Shown: positions 1 through 6,552 of the stretch, piece after piece | Position numbering within the stretch: position 1 is the stretch's first letter | Layout of the letters: every line of letters begins with the position of its first letter | Source of the DNA: a virus | DNA: 42,285 bases | Virus record (IMG/VR): IMGVR_UViG_3300036846_000278 | Location: 1-42,285 of that record | Strand: one strand, 5' to 3' | The notes under the pieces: model-generated | Told to the model about the DNA's origin: nothing | What the model saw: the letters and a program-made list of their open reading frames with translations, nothing else | Databases searched by the model: none | Program-made: the position numbers and the translations under genes

Positions 1-109
1 GTCATTGATTACCCTCGCAAGCCTATGCGGGCGGTGTGAAGCGCTCTCACCTTTGCGGGCGATTGTGCCGGGGATACGGCTAATACGCGAGGCATTAAAA
101 ACGGTTGGG
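1..109. repeat. Terminal direct repeat, left copy
   Basis: These 109 bases are identical to 42177-42285. The primase-polymerase reading frame passes through the repeat and continues correctly on the other side. The window is therefore one full turn of a circular or terminally redundant molecule with a unit of 42,176 bp. A repeat this short may be an assembly overlap rather than a physical terminal repeat; the sequence alone cannot tell. Confidence 0.95.
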
Positions 110-711
110 TCTATTTCAAGCTTATTGTTGTTAAATCGTTTTGCAAGCACTTTTAACAAGGCTTGCAACAAATGCTTGATTTCATCGGTATTAGGAAAAT
201 CAACTCTGCGCAGTTTATAGCGTAAATGACACCCGTTGCCGCTGTCAATGATGCAAGGGCGGGGAAACCCATGATCGCGCGTAAGGATTATAGCAATTTC
301 TTTGCCGACGTTTATCGCTAAATCGTGTTCTTCCTCTGTAGAAGATACACCCTTAATCCGCACTTCTTTGCCGCGAATTGGGTCAATGTCTATTAATAGC
401 TCTGCACGATAGAGAATCTCACTATCGCTAGTAAGCATTCCGTAGGCCGCAGATGATAAATGGTTCGGAACCCGCAAAATAGCATCGGGATGCACCGGGT
501 TAAGAGTTACATACCAGCCTTTAATGCTAGGATGATCGGCATTCTTAATCTCGTTCGCTGCTAGGATCGGATCATTGAAAAAACCGGCCAGCGTGCGGTT
601 CTTGTACGCAGTCAACCCGCGCACCTCGAAAACATGCGAGCCAGAGTCCAGAACGGGCGCAAGTGTGGACAGGGCGCTAACAATCGCGCCGAAGTCAAGC
701 TCAGGGAGCAT
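1..711 (-). CDS. Primase-polymerase/helicase, N-terminal part (gene spans the contig ends)
   Basis: This is the first 237 codons of a protein that continues at 42176 and stops at 40500, giving about 795 residues. The part here is an archaeo-eukaryotic primase (AEP/prim-pol) domain, which makes primers and may extend them. Motif I is the DID in LLIDIDP (about D108 and D110). Motif II is SGNGCHLRY (H162). Motif III is EIDPTVFNASRISRIPGT (D201). The VTLNPV stretch before motif I and the RIPGT stretch after motif III are typical of phage prim-pols fused to a helicase. I chose ATG 709-711 because the conserved N-terminus begins just after it. The frame stays open further upstream, but that part does not look like protein. 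The ribosome-binding site is weak (GGAAAC). A possible promoter lies at 946-973. Confidence 0.85.
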   Translation of the reverse strand, partial: MLPELDFGAIVSALSTLAPVLDSGSHVFEVRGLTAYKNRTLAGFFNDPILAANEIKNADHPSIKGWYVTLNPVHPDAILRVPNHLSSAAYGMLTSDSEILYRAELLIDIDPIRGKEVRIKGVSSTEEEHDLAINVGKEIAIILTRDHGFPRPCIIDSGNGCHLRYKLRRVDFPNTDEIKHLLQALLKVLAKRFNNNKLEIDPTVFNASRISRIPGTIARKGESASHRPHRLARVIND

Positions 712-845
712 GATTTGGGAGTTTCCAGTTACCGAAATTCGTGTCCCGCCACAGGGCAAACCCAAGGCAGGAAGGCCACCCTGCGCGCCTGTTATCAAGC
801 TGTCAAGCGGGGTTAGTGAATTTTCTGGGGTCCAGATACACGACA

Positions 846-874
846 CCCCGGAACCACTGGAAGAGGTTCCGGGG
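846..874. other. Perfect 10-bp hairpin in the prim-pol leader
   Basis: CCCCGGAACC (846-855) and GGTTCCGGGG (865-874) are exact inverted copies around a 9-nt loop. No U-tract follows on either strand, so it is not a standard terminator. It could be an RNA structure in the leader or a protein-binding or replication site. Confidence 0.6.
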
Positions 875-945
875 CGGGATGACCTTTCGATCAATCCTAC
901 ATCACACAAGAGAGGGTCGCACCGTCTCCGCGCTCGGTTGCCTTG

Positions 946-973
946 TATGTAGCTGCCCGCGCGCGAATGTCAA
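946..973 (-). promoter_or_regulatory. Candidate sigma70-type promoter for the prim-pol transcript
   Basis: On the minus strand TTGACA (968-973) is followed after 16 nt by TACATA (946-951). It lies just past the terminator at 1058-1094 and reads toward the prim-pol start at 711. The -10 box is imperfect. Confidence 0.4.
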
Positions 974-1057
974 TGGCGGAATTTAGAGCAATGCAAAAAT
1001 TCCTACTCGCGCGAATTGGTGGCTGTTAATAGCTGTCACTGATATGTCACGCACAAC

Positions 1058-1094
1058 AAAAAACCCTGCGACGGGATCGGGTTCCATCGCAGGG
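1058..1094 (-). terminator. Rho-independent terminator ending the early block
   Basis: Read leftward, an 11-bp stem (1084-1094 with 1064-1074, one G-U pair) is followed by six T residues (1058-1063 as A on the plus strand). It lies 38 bp after the stop of the gene at 1132-1824, so it ends the 7938-to-1132 transcript before the prim-pol promoter region. Confidence 0.85.
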
Positions 1095-1131
1095 CTTAGT
1101 TTAGATGTAGAAACCGTGTCGGCGGGTCAGC

Positions 1132-1824
1132 TCAAAACGGCGTAAATTCCACATCCTTGAGCTTGCCAGCCATCTTGTCGAGACCGAGCATCATGCGGGC
1201 GGGCTTGACATAACGATTTTCAACCCATTCACGTGCGGTCTTTTCATCCATGCCGAAAGTAATACCGCGCTCGACAATGGCTTCCAATGCTGCCTTAGCA
1301 TCGTAACCAATATCTTTCTGTGCGCTGAAATAACGGTAGGACGGATCGGCCTTGCGCGCTGCTTCGTACTTCTCCGAAACAAGATGACGTAGAATAGCAG
1401 CATCGAGCGGATCTTTCGGGATCTTGGCTTCACCGGGGCCGCGTCCACGCTTGCCGATTTCACCCGCGTACAGTGCTTTAATAGCAGTGTCTACGAGTTC
1501 TTTGTAATCGACAATCTTGCGTTCGCCATCGGGCCGCTTGACGTGCGTTTGCAGCGGATCATGCCGCATGGCAGCATCGTAAGCATCGAACGGCAGATTT
1601 GCCTTTTTGGTCAAGCTCTGCGTTGTCGCAACCCGGTTGGTCACATAGGACTTGGCAGCACTGCGCAGTAAATGCCAGCGCGCCGTAATCGGAATGCGGT
1701 CAATATCGAGTTCAACCGGATCATCAAGCTGATCAAGGTCAATACGGACCTTGTTTTCCCCATTCTTAGGGGCTTCATCAACTTCGGTCTCAACCTTAGG
1801 CGCTTCCAAAACATTCGTATTCAT
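1132..1824 (-). CDS. Unknown protein, 230 aa, last gene of the early block
   Basis: I do not recognise this protein. The first 45 or so residues are acidic and look disordered (VETEVDEAPKNGENK). The rest is charged, mostly helical and soluble, rich in Lys, Arg, Asp and Glu, with no signal peptide or membrane segment and no catalytic motif that I can name. I chose ATG 1822-1824 over the TTG one codon earlier because AAAGG lies 8 nt upstream of it. It is more GC-rich than the micro-ORFs before it and contains no YATTAATR site. A good terminator follows. A DNA- or RNA-associated role would fit the charge and position but is only a guess. Confidence 0.75.
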   Translation of the reverse strand: MNTNVLEAPKVETEVDEAPKNGENKVRIDLDQLDDPVELDIDRIPITARWHLLRSAAKSYVTNRVATTQSLTKKANLPFDAYDAAMRHDPLQTHVKRPDGERKIVDYKELVDTAIKALYAGEIGKRGRGPGEAKIPKDPLDAAILRHLVSEKYEAARKADPSYRYFSAQKDIGYDAKAALEAIVERGITFGMDEKTAREWVENRYVKPARMMLGLDKMAGKLKDVEFTPF

Positions 1825-1882
1825 CAATTCAACCTTTCTTTCTATCTTGTGATTGGGTTCTAACCCTAAACGATGTAATCAG

Positions 1883-2161
1883 TCAATGGGGTTTTTTCGC
1901 ATAATCCAAATTTTCTATCTCGATTTCTAATCCATGTCGTTCAAGCCACTCACGACAAAATATCAGCGCCGCGAAATAATCTGGCGCTAACAGATTTTCG
2001 TCTCCTATCGCGTTCAGTGTGGAGAAGATGCTATTAATGCACATCAGCCCATCGCCACGTTTGGCTATATCGCAGCATGATGGACAAGCGACAAGATGAC
2101 CCAGGAACAAAACGGAATTTTGAATGAACCGCTTGTCATCTTCGCTGAAAACTTTGACCAT
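1883..2161 (-). CDS. Small unknown protein with a Cys cluster, 92 aa
   Basis: The family is unknown. The middle carries ACPSCCDIAKRGDGLMC, with cysteines spaced as in a small metal-binding site, followed by a helical region ending in acidic ELERHGLEIEIENLD-like sequence. I start it at ATG 2159-2161. An in-frame GTG at 2198-2200 would lengthen it by 13 codons, but those codons lie inside a perfect hairpin (2170-2208). The ribosome-binding site GGGGAT is the 3' arm of that hairpin, so folding should hide it. This suggests translational control. Confidence 0.7.
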   Translation of the reverse strand: MVKVFSEDDKRFIQNSVLFLGHLVACPSCCDIAKRGDGLMCINSIFSTLNAIGDENLLAPDYFAALIFCREWLERHGLEIEIENLDYAKKPH

Positions 2162-2169
2162 CTGAAAAT

Positions 2170-2208
2170 CCCCGGTAGTGCCGAAAGGGCGCTCTAACAC
2201 TACCGGGG
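2170..2208 (-). promoter_or_regulatory. 11-bp hairpin that can mask a ribosome-binding site
   Basis: CCCCGGTAGTG and CACTACCGGGG (2170-2180 and 2198-2208) pair perfectly around a 17-nt loop. Read leftward, the 3' arm ends in GGGG followed by ATTTTCAG and the ATG at 2161. The only Shine-Dalgarno-like sequence of the downstream gene is thus inside the stem. The short ATTTT could also make it a weak terminator for the gene at 2217-2381. Confidence 0.65.
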
Positions 2209-2216
2209 ATCAAAGC

Positions 2217-2381
2217 CTAGCAGTTATCCCGCTCGGCTTGTCTGGCGTCTTCCATACGCTCGCGCCACGCTTTCTCCATAGCCTGCCAGTGCTTGCGCTC
2301 AATAGGCGTCTGTGCGCCCGCTGCTAGCGTCTGGCAAGCGGAGAATGCCTTGCGTGCCTGTTCAAAAGTATATTCGGACAT
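2217..2381 (-). CDS. Small charged protein, 54 aa
   Basis: A short reading frame starts at ATG 2379-2381 with AAGGAT 7 nt upstream and stops with TAG at 2217-2219. The product begins MSEYTFEQARKAF and continues as a charged helix containing HWQAMEKAWRERMEDARQAERD. It is soluble and probably a single helical hairpin; the family is unknown. One copy of the ACACGATACA leader 10-mer lies 18 nt upstream of its start, as before three other genes of this block, which supports it as a real gene. The hairpin at 2170-2208 follows it. Confidence 0.7.
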   Translation of the reverse strand: MSEYTFEQARKAFSACQTLAAGAQTPIERKHWQAMEKAWRERMEDARQAERDNC

Positions 2382-2399
2382 TGTGCAATCCTTATGCGT

Positions 2400-2409
2400 T
2401 GTATCGTGT
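2400..2409 (-). repeat. Leader 10-mer ACACGATACA, copy 1
   Basis: Exact copy on the minus strand, 18 nt upstream of the start at 2381. Four more exact copies lie before other early genes (5292, 6543, 7298, 7480). Confidence 0.75.
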
Positions 2410-2412
2410 TAT

Positions 2413-2520
2413 TTAGAGAAATGCTTTTAGAATTAAAATTATCACTCCAATTAAATTGACTACTAGCATCCATTTTATAATTGTCAAATTGCGTCGGATT
2501 GCTTCAAAATCATAGCTCAT
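2413..2520 (-). CDS. Membrane micro-protein, 35 aa (chain member 3)
   Basis: It starts MSYDFEAIRRNLTIIKW, and then residues 17-35 form one hydrophobic membrane segment (MLVVNLIGVIILILKAFL). The positive residues before the segment predict the N-terminus inside. Its ATG (2518-2520) overlaps the TGA of the preceding micro-ORF in an ATGA junction, so translation is probably coupled. An in-frame ATG at 2527-2529 would add three residues. Holin-like or inhibitor roles are possible, but the sequence does not decide. Confidence 0.6.
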   Translation of the reverse strand: MSYDFEAIRRNLTIIKWMLVVNLIGVIILILKAFL

Positions 2521-2576
2521 GTTCGCCATCCAAGCAAGATCATAACTATTAGTATATCTGCTATAAAATGTATCAT
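2517..2576 (-). CDS. Membrane micro-protein, 19 aa (chain member 2)
   Basis: A 19-residue frame almost wholly made of one hydrophobic segment (MIHFIADILIVMILLGWRT). Both its start and its stop lie in ATGA overlaps with the neighbouring micro-ORFs, which is the main reason to list it. On its own it would be too short to call. It could simply be a relay that couples translation of its neighbours. Confidence 0.45.
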   Translation of the reverse strand: MIHFIADILIVMILLGWRT

Positions 2577-2668
2577 TGCGATTTCATCGCTTGCAATATT
2601 TTCTGTTGCTGAAATGTTTGCAGCACTTGCGAAGCTGCTATGATTGCGAGAATTAGGTGAATGCTCAT
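2573..2668 (-). CDS. Membrane micro-protein, 31 aa (chain member 1)
   Basis: A short frame beginning MSIHLILAIIAASQVLQTF and continuing with a Gln- and Lys-rich tail (QQQKILQAMKSQ). A hydrophobic N-terminal half plus polar C-terminal half suggests a membrane-inserted or membrane-surface helix. Its ATG overlaps the stop of the gene at 2665-2934 (ATGA), and its own stop overlaps the next micro-ORF. AGGTC about 6-9 nt upstream may serve as ribosome-binding site. Confidence 0.55.
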   Translation of the reverse strand: MSIHLILAIIAASQVLQTFQQQKILQAMKSQ

Positions 2669-2934
2669 TGCTTTTGACCTATAATTTTTTCTTCGGCCTC
2701 ATCAATGGCGCTTTCGATCATAGACCCAAGCGTCATGTAGGTTGTCATCATGCCGTGCGTTTGCATCAGTTCTGAAAATTCAGACTTGCTCCAAAGTTTT
2801 TTAATTTCTTCAATCATCAGTTCAGACATGTGAACCGATGCATCCGAAAGCTTCTCCGCATCAGCCTCAGATATGCCAAGCGCTCTAAGCGCGGGGATAT
2901 GAATTTCACGAGCGATTTTGAGATTGTCAGTCAT
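2665..2934 (-). CDS. Unknown helical protein, 89 aa
   Basis: The family is unknown. The protein is all-helical and acidic, with no membrane segment. An N-terminal ALRALGISEADAEKLSD motif looks like a short helix-turn-helix or UBA-like hairpin, followed by two long helices rich in Met, Glu and Lys. I start it at ATG 2932-2934 with AAGG 9 nt upstream. The earlier TTG in the same frame lies inside the previous gene and is less likely. A YATTAATR site sits between the ribosome-binding site and the start. The stop overlaps the first membrane micro-ORF. Confidence 0.7.
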   Translation of the reverse strand: MTDNLKIAREIHIPALRALGISEADAEKLSDASVHMSELMIEEIKKLWSKSEFSELMQTHGMMTTYMTLGSMIESAIDEAEEKIIGQKQ

Positions 2935-2935
2935 A

Positions 2936-3205
2936 TTAATAGCCTTCTTTTTGGATTTCAAGCGCTTCTGCCGTTATGGCGTTTGACAGTTCAGAAATAT
3001 AATTGATCCTAGCAAGATGAATTGCCCTATCGCGTTCCAGGTCCACCGTGTCACTTTGGTAATCCCTTCCATGTGGCGCCATGCGCCCCATTGCGTCTAG
3101 CACATCTTGCAACGCTCGCCTAACGGCCATGCGTTGCTCAACTAGCGACTCTCTGTCAGTCCCATTAATAGAGACAAAGGGCTTCATTTGATCGGTTGCG
3201 CTCAT
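2936..3205 (-). CDS. Unknown protein, 89 aa
   Basis: The family is unknown. After an N-terminal segment that may be flexible, the sequence is helical (RESLVEQRMAVRRALQDVLDAMGRM and a second helix near ISELSNAITAEALEIQ) with many charged residues. It is soluble and lacks cysteine or catalytic motifs. Its ATG overlaps the TGA of the gene at 3202-3384 (ATGA), and the next start lies 2 nt beyond its stop. It belongs to a tightly coupled run of small early genes between 2413 and 3698. Confidence 0.65.
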   Translation of the reverse strand: MSATDQMKPFVSINGTDRESLVEQRMAVRRALQDVLDAMGRMAPHGRDYQSDTVDLERDRAIHLARINYISELSNAITAEALEIQKEGY

Positions 3206-3384
3206 TCTGAAAAAACCTTTTGATTGTAATATAATGCATTAACACCTAAAACATATCCTTTCGGAATTTGTTCAATTCCGTTTTCAACTTGATGAATATA
3301 AACCGAAAGCATACCTTTTTTGTCGATATGCTCACGAATAACATATGTGTCATTTTTCGACACAACATAACCTCGCTTATGCAT
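3202..3384 (-). CDS. Small unknown protein, 60 aa
   Basis: The family is unknown. The sequence is beta-rich and basic, with alternating hydrophobic positions (TYVIREHIDKKGMLSVYIHQ and GYVLGVNALYY), as in a small barrel or SH3-like fold. It starts in a TAATG overlap with the stop of the DUF3846-like gene and ends in an ATGA overlap with the gene at 2936-3205, so it is probably translated by coupling; I see no separate strong ribosome-binding site. Confidence 0.65.
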   Translation of the reverse strand: MHKRGYVVSKNDTYVIREHIDKKGMLSVYIHQVENGIEQIPKGYVLGVNALYYNQKVFSE

Positions 3385-3698
3385 TACAGTTCCTTCAATT
3401 CTGCATCAATATCGGCTTGCACAATCACAACATTGCCGACAAGTGTATCATTAATAGTGTGCGGATATAATGACATTTTCCACATATGATCCGCATAATC
3501 GTTAACAGGCAATCCTTCTAGCTTGCCTTCCTCATTGCAGAAAACAACGCATTTCTTGCCGTTGAATTTCTCCCAATACGGCACAACTTCTAAATGCCCA
3601 CCTAGCCATGCACGCAGCATTTCAAGCGATGGGACTTCACTATATTCAAATCGCGAAATTTCGCCCTCAGGGTTCATAACTGTTATGTGATAAGTCAT
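3384..3698 (-). CDS. DUF3846-like protein, 104 aa
   Basis: The sequence fits the DUF3846 pattern of small phage and plasmid proteins: LEMLRAWLGGHLEVVPYWEKF, then VVFCNEEGKLEGLPVNDYADHMW, then DTLVGNVVIV near the C-terminus. Its biochemical role is not known. I start it at ATG 3696-3698, preceded by AAGGGAACCGAAAA, the same ribosome-binding context as the AAA+ gene at 6521. The frame is open 9 codons further upstream, but that extension has a weaker site. A doubled GCTTGAC sequence at about 3746-3759, which ends the previous gene, may also act as a -35 element for this run of small genes. Confidence 0.75.
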   Translation of the reverse strand: MTYHITVMNPEGEISRFEYSEVPSLEMLRAWLGGHLEVVPYWEKFNGKKCVVFCNEEGKLEGLPVNDYADHMWKMSLYPHTINDTLVGNVVIVQADIDAELKEL

Positions 3699-3744
3699 TT
3701 TTCGGTTCCCTTGTTTCTGTGCCATAGGTCTAAACCTTTAGGCG

Positions 3745-4281
3745 TCAAGCGTCAAGCGGAATAATTCCCCCATCAGAAGAAACTTTATACGGTAATTCCG
3801 CATAGCCTAACAAAACCGTTGCCAGCATAGGGAAATCCCAGGTGCTAACGCCAGATAAAAACGCTTTTCCCCAACCATATTGCCACGACAATTCCCTGAT
3901 TTCCCGCCGTGTTATGGTGTAGGTATCCTTAACCTCATTACGCCCATAATACTCTGCTCTAGGGTACAGCAACAGGTTTCCCTCAGTCGCATTAATGGTT
4001 GTAGGTGCAATCACATCCCCATTTGCTAGTTCGGTCCAGCAATGCACAAATGGGATTTCTGATGCACCATTAATAGCAAGCTGCTCCTCTGCGGTTGCAG
4101 CGCGGATTGTCCCCATCACAACCTTTAGCGGGGCCATGTCCAAGCATAAGGCAACGGAGCGATGGAAACACATACCACTAGCTTGCACAAGCGATTGCAT
4201 ATGCAACGCTTTCCACAAATGCGGCAAGTGTCGCTCAATCCCCCGTATGTCATGCAGGATTTTATAGCCTTCATATTGCAT
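3745..4281 (-). CDS. Unknown protein with Cys-His-Asp arrangement, 178 aa
   Basis: I do not recognise the family with certainty. The order SGMCFHRSVALCLD, then VHCWTELANGDVIAPTT, resembles the Cys, His and Asp layout of transglutaminase- or papain-fold enzymes (Cys at a helix start, His-x-Trp-x-Glu, then Gly-Asp). Such folds include peptidases and amidases; activity here is inference. The C-terminal third is aromatic-rich with no named motif. I start at ATG 4279-4281 because AAGGTG lies 6 nt upstream; a TTG 7 codons earlier is the alternative. The gene ends GAC GCT TGA C, so its stop is embedded in a GCTTGAC sequence. Confidence 0.7.
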   Translation of the reverse strand: MQYEGYKILHDIRGIERHLPHLWKALHMQSLVQASGMCFHRSVALCLDMAPLKVVMGTIRAATAEEQLAINGASEIPFVHCWTELANGDVIAPTTINATEGNLLLYPRAEYYGRNEVKDTYTITRREIRELSWQYGWGKAFLSGVSTWDFPMLATVLLGYAELPYKVSSDGGIIPLDA

Positions 4282-4302
4282 CAGATCACCTTGAATAGCC
4301 AA

Positions 4303-4405
4303 ATTTGGCAGAATGCGCCTCTCTCAGCGTGTCGGCGGGGCGTCCGGTATCTGACCCTCTCCCCCGCTCGTTTCGCCTCTCAGTGAGCCGGACAAAGCGT
4401 GAACA
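4303..4405. other. GC-rich structured spacer
   Basis: There is no gene in this spacer between the genes at 4281 and 4406. It has a 6-bp inverted repeat (GTCCGG 4342-4347, CCGGAC 4388-4393) and a copy of CGTGTCGGCGGG (4328-4339) that also occurs at 1115-1126. A closely similar GGCGGGGGCGTCCG lies in the spacer near 31632. It is likely to fold as RNA; its role is unknown. Confidence 0.45.
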
Positions 4406-5227
4406 TTAGGCCGCTTCCTCCGTTTCGATCCCAAGGGCTTCATTGATCGCAAGCCGGACATAGGCGAGCGCGCCTTCATAAGTCCGGGCGAAGCTGTTCA
4501 CTTCGTTCATGCCGTTCAAGATAATGTAATCGTCGCGCGGCAAATCGTCGGCACACAGCATCTTGGGCATACCGTAATTGCCTTGCATCGGGATGGGCGT
4601 GCGCTCAATCAGCGCAAACCCGATCCGACGAAAGGCCGCAGGATGACCGATAGAAAACGCCATATCGGCAAGCGACATAGGTTCATCGGCATTCTTGACG
4701 GTCCAGCTATGACAAACCCGCGAGGAACCGCCAGTCGAGAAATCCATTGCCAATGCGGCAATCACTTCGCAGCGTCGCCCGGTTGCTTCCATTTCATCCA
4801 CATAGCGAGCGATTGCTAGACCATAGTTGGACATAGCCTGCGCCTCGGCCATCCAATTTGCCGCGATATAAACCGCGATCCGGACAACCGGCTTGTTACC
4901 GCTATCCGGCTTACGCTTTATCATGCATTTGGGATTGAACGCAGCAAAGCGTGCGCTTGAGACTTTCGATCCCACATACCCATAGGTCTGTTTAGGCGCG
5001 CGGTGGATCGCTGGCAAAGCTTCTAAGGCGACTGCCATACGCTCTGCCCCTTCAATCCAACCAGTGCGCGCCAATGCAAGCGCGCCTTCATAACCCGCGC
5101 CCAAATCCCACGAATAATCCCTATCGTCATGCATCGAATTGCGGCTGGACCATGTACGCTTGGCAGCATCAATGAACGCAATGACTGATGGCAAATCATT
5201 ATGGTGCATGTTAACTTGTTTGGACAT
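4406..5227 (-). CDS. Possible VWA-like partner of the MoxR ATPase, 273 aa
   Basis: This gene follows the MoxR-like AAA+ gene directly. The N-terminal half has WDLGAGYEGALALARTGW, a motif I associate with phage proteins that neighbour MoxR ATPases (perhaps DUF7192). The middle (VVRIAVYIAANWM, then a helix, then GRRCEVIAALAMDF) alternates strand and helix like a VWA Rossmann fold, but without a clear metal-site DxSxS. MoxR and VWA proteins usually act as chaperone-like pairs, so a partner role is likely by context. Start ATG 5225-5227 has AGGAAA upstream; the leader carries the 10-mer and a 12-bp hairpin. The gene is GC-rich and lacks YATTAATR. Confidence 0.65.
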   Translation of the reverse strand: MSKQVNMHHNDLPSVIAFIDAAKRTWSSRNSMHDDRDYSWDLGAGYEGALALARTGWIEGAERMAVALEALPAIHRAPKQTYGYVGSKVSSARFAAFNPKCMIKRKPDSGNKPVVRIAVYIAANWMAEAQAMSNYGLAIARYVDEMEATGRRCEVIAALAMDFSTGGSSRVCHSWTVKNADEPMSLADMAFSIGHPAAFRRIGFALIERTPIPMQGNYGMPKMLCADDLPRDDYIILNGMNEVNSFARTYEGALAYVRLAINEALGIETEEAA

Positions 5228-5249
5228 TTGATCGGTTTCCTATGTGTCA

Positions 5250-5284
5250 GATCGGCGAAAATGATTTAAGCTTTTTCGCCGATC
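5250..5284 (-). promoter_or_regulatory. 12-bp hairpin in the leader of the gene at 4406-5227
   Basis: GATCGGCGAAAA (5250-5261) and TTTTCGCCGATC (5273-5284) pair perfectly with an 11-nt loop. It lies between leader 10-mer copy 2 and the ribosome-binding site, which makes this leader about 45 nt longer than those of the sister genes. Confidence 0.6.
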
Positions 5285-5291
5285 CGCGTCA

Positions 5292-5301
5292 TGTATCGTG
5301 T
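5292..5301 (-). repeat. Leader 10-mer ACACGATACA, copy 2
   Basis: Exact copy on the minus strand, 64 nt upstream of the start at 5227. The extra distance is filled by the hairpin 5250-5284. Confidence 0.75.
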
Positions 5302-5303
5302 GA

Positions 5304-5323
5304 GGCAGGGATTAAACCCTGCC
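5304..5323 (-). other. Short hairpin after the AAA+ gene
   Basis: GGCAGGG and CCCTGCC form a 7-bp stem with a 6-nt loop, 11 nt after the stop of the AAA+ gene and directly before leader 10-mer copy 2. A similar order (hairpin then 10-mer) occurs at 6543-6575. There is no U-tract, so termination is doubtful. Confidence 0.5.
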
Positions 5324-5333
5324 CTATATGCCG

Positions 5334-6521
5334 TCAAGCTTTAAATCGGTTCATAGGTACGATTGTTTCCAGCTTCAAACGCTCTGATGCTTTTATGCCT
5401 TTCCAGATGAATGTGTCTGCACACTTCTCCCATGTCCAACCGCGCGAAAGCATCTGGAAACCATTGCGCGATGCACGCGGTGAAAAGATATGCCGGACTT
5501 TCAGCTTCTCCGCTTCGCTACGCAGCGCTTGCACATATCCACGCCAATCATCGTTAGGGCAAATCGCTGCCTCAACCGCAAGATCATATGTGATGGTTAC
5601 AAACGAGAAGCGTTCTAGCGTCGCAGCATCAAGCGCTTGACGGCCCACATATTCCGCATCAGCGCCAGTTCCATATGTGTTGCCGGCAGCAAGCACAACA
5701 AAATCAGGATGGCGCTTAACTAAACCATCAGGGAAGGGGCAAGAATCATTTTCAAATGCTGCGTTAAATGCCGTAAATGCTGACGCGTCACATGCATCGG
5801 CTTCATCAAGCAAGAAAAGGCCCCCAAATTCATACGCTTCGCGAAAAGGTGTGCGCGCGACAATAGGCGAGCCATTAAGTTGTGGGCACATAAATCCCAT
5901 TAATGCCTCAGGACTATCAACCTTGGCAGCCATGTAGAATTTAAGCCCCATTGCAACCGCGATTTGCATTGCCAAGGTTGTTTTACCCGATCCGGCTGGA
6001 CCAACCAGATAAGGGTTCAAGCCAGCAACGCACAAATCTAGCACATCGTCAAAAGCATTGTGTGTGCCGTCAAGCTGGACTGTTTTCTTATCGCCGATTG
6101 TTACGTCAACCTTACGTGGCGTTGCGTTCTCAAGTTCATTAATGCGCGTATGTGCCGCTTTGACCTTTTCACCCATTTCCGCCAGTTCGGCCAGCAACGG
6201 CGCAATGTCGATTTGTTGTGTGTCACCCATAGGAGCAGGGATCGGCAAAGGGGCGTTCACAACGTCCACCTTTTTAGTCCAACCCTGCTTTTCGCACATC
6301 GCGATTGCATCAGCCGAATTGCGTGCAGCAACCGAAAACAACGCACGCAGTTCATGCGAACGCAGCTTTTGCGCAGTTGCGAAAGGCACGCCACAAGCTT
6401 CTGCCAATGCACGCGCTTCTGCAAACATGCTTTCGGTCCAAACCGCAGTCGGATGCACGCGCGAGCCATAGATGGTTTCAACGTGCGCAACCATTTCGCG
6501 GATGAGGTTCAAGTTAGTCAT
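5334..6521 (-). CDS. MoxR/CbbQ-like AAA+ ATPase, 395 aa
   Basis: An ATP-driven remodelling enzyme of the MoxR/CobS/CbbQ type. The Walker A motif GPAGSGKT is at residues 174-181, and Walker B LFLLDEAD at about 235-242. Sensor-type AAGNTYGTG follows, and then an ALDAATLERFSFV arginine-finger region. The first 170 residues are a helical extension with a probable coiled coil (MGEKVKAAHTRINELENA). MoxR ATPases usually work with a VWA-domain protein, and the next gene may be such a partner. Start ATG 6519-6521 has GGGAACCGAAA upstream. Its leader has a candidate promoter, a hairpin and the repeated 10-mer. What it remodels in infection cannot be read from the sequence. Confidence 0.9.
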   Translation of the reverse strand: MTNLNLIREMVAHVETIYGSRVHPTAVWTESMFAEARALAEACGVPFATAQKLRSHELRALFSVAARNSADAIAMCEKQGWTKKVDVVNAPLPIPAPMGDTQQIDIAPLLAELAEMGEKVKAAHTRINELENATPRKVDVTIGDKKTVQLDGTHNAFDDVLDLCVAGLNPYLVGPAGSGKTTLAMQIAVAMGLKFYMAAKVDSPEALMGFMCPQLNGSPIVARTPFREAYEFGGLFLLDEADACDASAFTAFNAAFENDSCPFPDGLVKRHPDFVVLAAGNTYGTGADAEYVGRQALDAATLERFSFVTITYDLAVEAAICPNDDWRGYVQALRSEAEKLKVRHIFSPRASRNGFQMLSRGWTWEKCADTFIWKGIKASERLKLETIVPMNRFKA

Positions 6522-6542
6522 TTTCGGTTCCCATTAATGTGA

Positions 6543-6552
6543 TGTATCGTGT
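6543..6552 (-). repeat. Leader 10-mer ACACGATACA, copy 3
   Basis: Exact copy on the minus strand, 21 nt upstream of the AAA+ start at 6521. A YATTAATR site lies between it and the start codon. Confidence 0.75.

Larger units (their letters stand above)
712..1057. other. Leader region upstream of the primase-polymerase
   Basis: I see no convincing gene in these 346 bases; the plus-strand frames here lack coding character. Read leftward, the stretch lies between a terminator at 1058-1094 and the prim-pol start. It holds a candidate promoter (946-973), a strong hairpin (846-874) and a second TTGACA near 796-801 without a good -10 box. The transcript leader would be over 200 nt long, which leaves room for regulation. 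Confidence 0.6.

Noticed and set aside
575-986. Overlapping plus-strand reading frames of 60-125 codons
   Set aside because: They lie opposite the prim-pol start and its structured leader, and lack ribosome-binding sites and any recognisable protein sequence.
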